Assembly (NCBI GenBank): GCA_025094145.1
Contig: JALLLS010000005.1
Location: forward strand, 496,001 to 560,000
From: Spinellus fusiger
Lineage: Eukaryota > Mucoromycota > Mucoromycetes > Mucorales > Phycomycetaceae
Reading direction: 5' to 3'
Length of the DNA: 64,000 nucleotides
The position numbers were made by a program, and so were the translations under genes. Of this stretch, positions 56,661 through 64,000 are shown piece after piece (positions within the stretch are counted from its first letter, which is position 1; each line of letters begins with the position of its first letter). The notes under the pieces are model-generated. The model was not told the origin of the DNA and made no database searches. It was given only the letters and a program-made list of their open reading frames with translations.

Positions 56661-58492
56661 AATATAATAGTGATCTACACTTTTTAATGTTCCTAATACT
56701 ATTTTGAACTGTAGGTTTTATTACAGCTACACTCACAATCACAGTCAACTTTAATCTAGCCTTCAACAGGTAATATATACTACATCCTCCTCTATCTTTT
56801 GCCTTGTTCTATTCTTCACAACTGTGAGTTTATGAATAACTATCTGACATGTAGTGTTGGTTGAATAATATTTAGACAGAAAAGGAGTTTTATGCAAAAG
56901 AAAAACAAATTTTTTATTAAATATTCGGTAATTATTAAATTCGATTGGGCGTGGCTGTAGATAGTATTGCATAATCCTACTATAGATTGATTAAAGACTA
57001 AATGAAAGAAGAATGAGAATATTGCCTTTAAAGATAAAGAATCATAGAAGAATTCTATAGTTTTCAAATAGTGGCTAGCCATCTTATAGCCATCCCAAGT
57101 AAAAATTGCCACTCGTTACCAATACATATTCAATTTGCTAGAGATTAGCTTCTACTAGAAAGACCAACTTTAATTCGGCATGTTTATAATGACTCTTTGG
57201 CCTCCATGTCAAAATAAGGTAGAACCTTACAAGTCATAGCAACAACAACAACAACAAAAGGAGAATGATTTATATTCGAACAAAAAAGATAGAGAGAGAA
57301 AAAATAGGCCATCAACTCAAAGAAGCAAAATATGATTTTACATAGTAGACTATCTTATCTTGGCGGCATGTGATAACTATAAACACTAACTTTTGTAATT
57401 CGTACTATTCAAAACCTACAGTATCTTAGCATAAATTTTTGGCTGCCTTTTGCTTTCACACTAGAATTTGTTTATAACATAAATATTAATTATTCTAATA
57501 GAGCCCTGCCTTATAGGATATCGTGTCAAAAACCTTTATACTTTCTTTCTTTTTCCTAGTAAATATGAAAAGATAATAATACAATCTAATCAGCTACCAC
57601 AGTAGTTTTATTGCACACAAGATAACTAATAGTAGTACCAACCAAATTAAAATACTTTAATGTTTAACACAAACGATGCAGCTGCATGTCATATGCTTAA
57701 AGAGTACAAGAGATTTGTATCGTTTATGTTTATACATAAGGTATCTTATATCAAATTTCATAAACATAATTAATCTTTTTTTAAGAAAAAAAGTATATAG
57801 AACTAAAAAGCCTGTATAGCCAAAAGCCCACTTCTATAGGATATATGAGTTCAGAATAAAGTTGAAAAAGTCGTAACAGTAATGTTCTCTGGATAAAGGT
57901 GACAGTTCTCCTCTTTAAGAGCACCCGAAACTCATGAAAAATATTCCCAGCGTCAAATATATAGTATAGTATTCATTTAGTGGCGAATGTTTTGAATATG
58001 TGTATAGTGTAAATAGTAATTGAGATACCAACAACTACATCAGTATCTTGGAATCATTATCTCCTTTGTTTGAGCCCTAAAGTCAGTTACCTTTTACAAG
58101 ATAGAATTAAGAGACAGAATAAATCAAAACCAAACTTAAACAAGGTTTCTTTTGAAAGAATAAAGCGGTATTAAGAACATATATGTTTGGCTAGCTTAGA
58201 AAATACATTAGAAATAGAAGCCTTTTTCTATGCTATTTATAAAGTTCAAGTATTTGTTTACATCATTTATTATCTTATAATGGGCATTAAATGATTATAC
58301 AAGCAGAAAATCCCATAATATTCTCAACATTAAAGATGCGGTCTCATTGAGTTCTTGAAAAGATGACTTTTAAAGATAAAAGAAAATCAATAATGACTCC
58401 AAACTTGTGTCTTAGTAATGGCCATTAAGAGAGAGAGAGAGAGAAAAGAAAAGTTATTTAGTCACTATTTTAAGGAATAAAAATAAGAATGA
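56661..58492. other. AT-rich intergenic
   Basis: No supported gene. Bases 56763-57112 hold an open frame of hydrophobic low-complexity residues (minus strand) that I do not trust. An (AGAG)n run lies at 58431-58445. Confidence 0.4.
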
Positions 58493-58672
58493 CAGTGTCC
58501 AGCAAAATAACTATAAATATTTTTTCATTTTCCGGTAGGATTCTTGTATGGGGAAATACTTATTATTTGTCATAAGAAACATATATTAAACACACAGTAG
58601 AGACTTCAGAATTGGATAAGGTATATAAAAGGTCAACTGGTTAATAGATAAAACTTTATTGGGCGGAAACCC

Positions 58673-58894
58673 TTAACGTTTGGTGTTTCTACCCTTGACC
58701 TCTATTACAGCCCTACATCTCTGATGCATGCTGGCAATGAGGTTGTTGGTGACCATCTTGGAAATTCTGTCCCATTCTTGGACCAGGAGAGCCTTCAGAT
58801 CCTGGAGAGTGCTTGATGAGACCATCCTCTTGCGGACTACTCTGTTCAGTTCTTCCCAAAGATGCTTAATTGGGCTTAGGCTCTTACTAAACAT
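58673..58894 (-). pseudogene. Tc1 transposase C-terminal fragment (left arm)
   Basis: Reads SPIKHLWEELNRVVRKRM, LVQEWDRISKMVTNNLIASM, MHQRCRAVIEVKGRNTKR then TAA: the C-terminal end of a Tc1 transposase from the last catalytic motif on. The usual Glu of NPIEHLW is Lys. The N-terminal two thirds are missing. Confidence 0.88.
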
Positions 58895-58925
58895 TCAAAA
58901 GATCAATCTCGGCATTGTCCTTTGA

Positions 58926-59235
58926 AAATCCATAGAATGAATGGGGCCGGGGGTTTTCAATGTCTTCTAGTATGGTGGCAGAGTTATTCAAAGAATTACC
59001 AGCCGCTTGTTTCTTCATCAAATCATCCGTGCATGAACCTTTGGCCTTCTACAACATTTTTCTTTTATGTACCGGCTAATATAGCCCGCTGTGCATCAAC
59101 ATTTTTACTGAAGACGTTCTTTCCTGTCTTAACAAGAAACTGTTGACTGAATTTATGGATTCTAGACAGGATATAGACGATGATACAAGTATGATATTAC
59201 GCCGAATAATCAACAATGTGGTGTCAAACAAGCTA
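58926..59235 (+). other. Insert between the arms with an interrupted protein-like frame
   Basis: From ATG 58960 one plus-strand frame reads MSSSMVAELFKELPAACFF, then HEPLAFYNIFLLCTG, a TAA at about 59079, and on in the same frame with SPLCINIFTEDVLSCLNKKL, LTEFMDSRQDIDDDTSMILR and RIINNVVSNKLSKDN into the right arm. Composition is protein-like and unlike the AT-rich flanks. I do not recognise it; it could be a piece of a host gene or of another transposon's protein. Confidence 0.5.
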
Positions 59236-59266
59236 TCAAAGGACAATGCCGAGATTGATCTTTTGA

Positions 59267-59488
59267 ATGTTTAGTAAGAGCCTAAGCCCAATTAAGCATC
59301 TTTGGGAAGAACTGAACAGAGTAGTCCGCAAGAGGATGGTCTCATCAAGCACTCTCCAGGATCTGAAGGCTCTCCTGGTCCAAGAATGGGACAGAATTTC
59401 CAAGATGGTCACCAACAACCTCATTGCCAGCATGCATCAGAGATGTAGGGCTGTAATAGAGGTCAAGGGTAGAAACACCAAACGTTAA
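59267..59488 (+). pseudogene. Tc1 transposase C-terminal fragment (right arm)
   Basis: Mirror copy of the left-arm fragment, same 73 codons, opposite strand, running outward to TAA at 59486-59488. Confidence 0.88.
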
Positions 59489-61047
59489 GGGTTTCCGCCC
59501 AATAAAGTTTTATCTATTAACCAGTTGACCTTTTATATACCTTATCCAATTCTGAAGTCTCTACTGTGTGTTTAATATATGTTTCTTATGACAAATAATA
59601 AGTATTTCCCCATACAAGAATCCTACCGGAAAATGAAAAAATATTTATAGTTATTTTGCTGGACACTGTAGATATATGTACATAAAAGTAGTTGTTTGCT
59701 ATCACCCATCTTTTTAAATAAGATATGATTAGTGTTATTAAGAATTATAAACTATGAATTATTATGTTTAGTGCTCACAATAATTTGTGACATTTTAACC
59801 ATTTTGTTTCTATGAAAAGCTTTCCCTTTTTTTCTTATATGACGAATACTAATTTCAGAACTCCAATATTTGTTTTATTTTTACTTTCAAGTTATCTATT
59901 TAGGTCCAGGTTTAAGTGATTAATTTAAGGAATAACCTTATTGTTTTGTACTATTCCTGTAATAGCTTTTAATTATAGTAGCGTGCTCGACATGAATAAC
60001 CTCATTTAAATAATATGCCTCCAACAGGACTATTATTATTATCTATAAAAGCCAAATCTAGAATGATTGTCAGGAGACAATTCTTTTCATTAGGTAAACA
60101 GCATAAAAGTATTATCAAATACTCTACATTGCCAAGCTCTCAATCTACTTTTTAATAAGCAATATGCTCAACAATTTCACTATATCATTTAATTTATCGT
60201 TTAATTGATAGTATAGATAAGCGAGGTGCTATTCACAGACCATGTTCTATTCTCATCTAAAATATGACACTTGTCCACTAATTTCACCAAATTTGCCTAT
60301 TATTTATCATGCCTATAATTTGAGAGTCCTTCAAAAATAGCATTAAAAAGTCTTTCTGTAGCGACAAATAACATCCCAAATGCCTAATATAACCCAGTGA
60401 TGTAAAGTCGTATACTCTAAATCAAAGCACAACTTTATAAGACACTATATATCTTTTAATTTGCCATTCTATAATATTTTGACAGAACAGCAAAGAGAAA
60501 AATAAGAGCATGATGAACAATTGTATAGAACTCATCTCATATCTCGACATATAGGGTCCTCTTTTATCTGAGATAGTATTCAAATCTTTCAAGTATTCTG
60601 TTACTGTCTACTTTCTGGGAGAAAAAAACTTTATTGCCAAGATGAGGAGTAAAGAAAAACAAATGAATAGTAAAACTAATTTAGTGAGGGTCATGATAAA
60701 CTGACTCTCAGTTAGACAAACTCACCGAGAAAAATAGAGCTTTTGTTTATTCATTCTTTGAAAATATGACACCAGAAAGACTATCTTAATAGCACTCATA
60801 TAGGCTGATATCTCGTATGTGGAATCCTAGCTTAATAAGTTATTCTTGAAATGCATTTGTAATGGAAATATTGCTTATAAAATCAACTTGGTTGTACTAT
60901 TATCAAATTGAAATAATATTTTGTATTTGCTTGTGTATAACATCAAGGCAATGCTTTATGTTATTTTTCATAGTTATTTACTCAAAGAGATTCTTATGTA
61001 TTTTGAAACAGCATCAAGAAAATAATGGCGTGGTGCTAATTTCATGT

Positions 61048-61344
61048 TCAATGTGTTAACTTTCTTGGAATATCCACCAAATGATCCTTGAAACATATTC
61101 TTATACAAAGCTTATCACCTGTCTTTAATGAAAATAATGATTGATGAACTGGAATGTCAGCAGTGCCTGTTCTCCGTTCAAAAAGAATATATTTCGAATT
61201 CATCCTGCTTATTTTAGCTACGGATACCAATCTCAACATCTTAAAGTTTTTCTGATGGACGGCATATGCCGATAAAACCCAAGTTAAGGGTTTGCTATAG
61301 AAAATACTTGAGAAATATCCAAGTATGTAAAAGCAAATATACAA
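61048..61344 (-). CDS. Hypothetical 98-codon open frame
   Basis: A hydrophobic start (MYICFYILGYFSSIFY) is followed by a charged segment (SRMNSKYILFERRTGTADI; KDHLVDIPRKLTH). The charged part looks more protein-like than neighbouring translations. No family recognised and no neighbouring exons found; it may be chance. Confidence 0.2.
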   Translation of the reverse strand: MYICFYILGYFSSIFYSKPLTWVLSAYAVHQKNFKMLRLVSVAKISRMNSKYILFERRTGTADIPVHQSLFSLKTGDKLCIRICFKDHLVDIPRKLTH

Positions 61345-62984
61345 TGTTGATCCTACTCAATAGTACATATTGAATATTAATTCTAAGCCTCTCAGTGGAA
61401 TATATTAAATGTATGCTGGAAGTATAGTTATCAATGCTCTTACAATATTGATAATCTATAGAGGGAGCATTCTATTATTGAGTCTTGGAAGTATTAAAAG
61501 ACACACTGAATAATAATGGAGTATGAAATCTAAAGAATGATTTAGTTTATTTGATTCTAATACAAACGATCAAGTTGAATTCGCAGTTGAGAATGAGGCA
61601 AAATACATTGTCACCAAAATCAATGATTGTGTTTATTCGTTTCATCATTTGTCCAACAAGGGAATACAATTAGATTGATGTTCTTCAAGAGTACCATAAT
61701 AGAATGGTGTAATCGGATATTAGAATTTAAAGAAAATATGAGAGGTGCATATGTTATCACCAACTTACACCAAGAGCATAAATATAACTGTTGTCATCCA
61801 CACTAAAAAACAATTAATTTTTTAATAGTTAAATTAGGATTGCATTGATAGAAGAATAATTGAGAAATATAATTTGTAGTCTTGTCCTGTTTTCACGAGG
61901 AATCTGCTGTTTCTCTCGTATAACACAAGCCAATACATAAAGTAGCTGCCTATTTCTCAATGACATCTACAAATATAAGTAGAGTGACATCCTATTAATC
62001 ATGGGTTGGATAAGGAGGACTTTGTTGATTGCTCTTTGTTGAATGAGTTCTGTAGTCTGTACTACAATGAGACAGTAGATGTGCTATTAGGTAAAAGTTG
62101 TTTTGTAAAACAAAGCTAATATCCTACTATTTTGCTTGGAAAGTGAAGTATGTTTGTAATCTAAATCAGGACGTAGTATTCACCGCATATATCTGGATAT
62201 ACATACCTATTTCCATGTGATAAAGCCTAAGGATGCTATGAAATATTGGGCTTACTATCTTTATAATACATCTCTTGTCATGAAGTCAAATTTCAGAAAT
62301 AAAATTGCTATGAGTTGACTCTATGATGCTATTCATATAAATATATAAAGAGTATAAAAAGATTAATAAATTCAATGAATAAATCTCAAAGTTCTACCAC
62401 ACATTTAACTGTACAAATCTCTAATATTAAGATCAAAGACAATACTAAGCAATAATTGTTATAGCAATGAATATCATTGGCCAGTCATTTATATTTAATA
62501 AGCAATTTATATTTACAAAGTAATTACCTTCTTGATGAGTCTGAATCATCTCTCCAAAAAATTCTAATAATAGAAATATTTTCTTTTATAAAATTCTTTA
62601 CCCATAAAAGGAAATATATTATCCTAAATGCGGGACTTATTAGTACCGCTTGAAGACCAGAAGAATTCTCGGGTGTGTATGGGAAAGCCTGTAATATCTA
62701 AACTCATCCAATTCAGTGATTTGTTTTTCTTTTTTAACCCTTTATAAAACATATTCACATATATCTACATACACATCTACATACACATATTATACTATAT
62801 TTAACTTAAAATAATATTATGAGTTTAGATATTATAAAGAATCTTAAGACCTAGAGATTACATTTATCTTATGAATAGTATTAAATAAAAAGGCTATTCA
62901 TTATACAGTGTCTACAAAATTAAAAAGTTATTTCATTTTCAATTACTCGTCGGACTTTAGAGGGTTTATTCTAGAGTTTTTTTT

Positions 62985-63030
62985 TTTCATTTTCATTTTC
63001 ATTTTCATTTTCACTTTCACTTTCATTTTA
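62985..63030. repeat. (TTTTCA)n hexanucleotide repeat
   Basis: About seven units of TTTTCA/CTTTCA after a T run. Confidence 0.85.
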
Positions 63031-64000
63031 TTTCCCGTGATAGATGAAAAATAGATGAATACATATTGAGTGGGGTTGACAAGGTTGAAAGACAAAAAAA
63101 AATGAATTTAATAGTGTAACTTAGAGGGCTCTACATTAATAAACCATCTTTCAATATTCTTAATATTTTCTATGCAGCTTAAGATATAATTACAATCTGA
63201 ATTTTATAGCTATAGACTTAGTGGTGAAAATCTGAGGTATTTAAACACTGGTTTAGTTTACTTTTCTATTTCATTTCAACGCTCTATCAAAATATATACT
63301 TGTTTTTATTTGATCAAAAGAATAGTATTACAATTGACAATTTGTTTCCAGAGTCAATAAATAAAGTAAGGAAAAAGATGATGTGAAATAATAGCAAACC
63401 ATGATAAAAAAAGAAAAGATATATTGATCTGTTCCAAGCATAAGAAACCTCGAGTTACACGGTCTTATAAGCTAAAATAGAGAATCTTCGGACATTTTTA
63501 TATCTTCCCTATAATTATAATAAAAAACAGGCTCGTCTGTTTTGGTACTTTTTGAGAAAGCATAAACATAGATATGAGTCAGCACATGGAGTGTAAAGAA
63601 TCTACTCTAGTGCTAGTTTATTTATTTATTTCATTAACAGAGATAAGACTTGTGGAATATCTCTTCAAATTGAGCAGATGGCAAGTTGGGACAAATAAGA
63701 TATAGGCTGTTATAACTGTACTTTCATGACCATTAATTATTAGGTGTGATATAAAAATCAGGTGGGACTGAAGAAATTAGTAAAATTATCTATTGTTATA
63801 GCTATTTTAGCCCATTTCCTTTCCAAGTACTTTGTCCTCTGGCAATTAGGCATCTCAAATCAAAATTACACCTACTACCAGGCTGACTCTTATTCAAAGA
63901 ATACAAAGATAGTGTGTATTACGTAGAATACTTCATTTAACTGTGCGGATTGATCTCAGTAAGGTGAGTGGTTCTGAACACATTCTAAAGTTACATTTTA

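Larger units (their letters stand above)
58493..59668. mobile_element. Fold-back Tc1-like element: two 433-bp inverted arms around a 310-bp insert
   Basis: Left arm 58493-58925 and right arm 59236-59668 are inverted copies of each other with no difference that I could see, both exactly 433 bp. The outer tips read CAGTGTCCAGCAAAATAAC, a typical Tc1/mariner terminus; TA follows on the right (59669-59670), while the left neighbour is GA. Each arm carries the last third of a Tc1 transposase pointing outward. The 310-bp centre (58926-59235) is unrelated to the arms. Confidence 0.92.
59669..64000. other. AT-rich gene desert to the right edge
   Basis: No gene supported in 4.3 kb. A minus-strand frame at 61048-61344 (98 codons; SRMNSKYILFERRTGTADI, SLKTGDKLCIRICFKDHLVD) has mixed composition and could be an exon or relic, but nothing recognisable flanks it. 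(TTTTCA)n lies at about 62985-63030. Confidence 0.4.

Noticed and set aside
58728..59433. Two identical 65-codon frames (start MLAMRLLVTILEIL) in the fold-back arms.
   Set aside because: They are antisense shadows of the transposase fragments.

Overview
The window is nuclear DNA of a eukaryote, most likely a filamentous fungus from an early-diverging lineage (Mucoromycota-like). The reasons are that genes are cut by many short GT-AG introns (about 40-180 nt), proteins match eukaryotic families (E2 ubiquitin-conjugating enzyme, NCS-1, Ras, CYRI/FAM49, JMJD4, a three-RRM protein), biotin is made by a BIO2 gene paired with a fused BioD-BioA gene, there is a hyaluronan/chitin-synthase-like GT2 enzyme, and Tc1/mariner elements, non-LTR LINEs and a TnpB/Fanzor-like fragment are present. 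The phylum is my inference; no rRNA or other decisive marker is present. All exon models were built by hand from splice signals, reading phase and family conservation.

Layout. Bases 1-19.4 kb are gene-dense: an unrecognised partial gene (-), E2 (+), NCS-1 (-), Ras (-), a patch of old transposon sequence (9.0-10.25 kb), CYRI (-), BIO2 (-) and, divergently, BIO3-BIO1 (+). Bases 19.4-41 kb are AT-rich and transposon-rich: a Tc1-like element with 33-bp matching ends and two related MITEs, a LINE copy with a 16-bp target duplication, two degenerate Tc1 elements (one split by a nested LINE) and a TnpB/Fanzor-like fragment. The only genes there are an AIF/FSP1-like oxidoreductase and a small membrane protein. 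Bases 41-53.5 kb hold an unrecognised gene (-), endonuclease V with a frame break (+), the GT2 synthase (+), an RRM protein (-) and a JMJD4-like hydroxylase (-). Bases 53.5-64 kb are again AT-rich and almost gene-free, with a tRNA-like relic, a LINE fragment, a Tc1 relic and a striking 1.18-kb fold-back Tc1 element with two 433-bp arms around a 310-bp insert.

Functional links. BIO2 and BIO3-BIO1 supply the last three steps of biotin synthesis and share one 990-bp intergenic region. NCS-1, Ras and CYRI are all signalling or actin-regulation genes, but nothing shows co-regulation. Simple repeats are abundant, often inside introns or just outside genes. Many longer reading frames in these repeats are artefacts and are not annotated.
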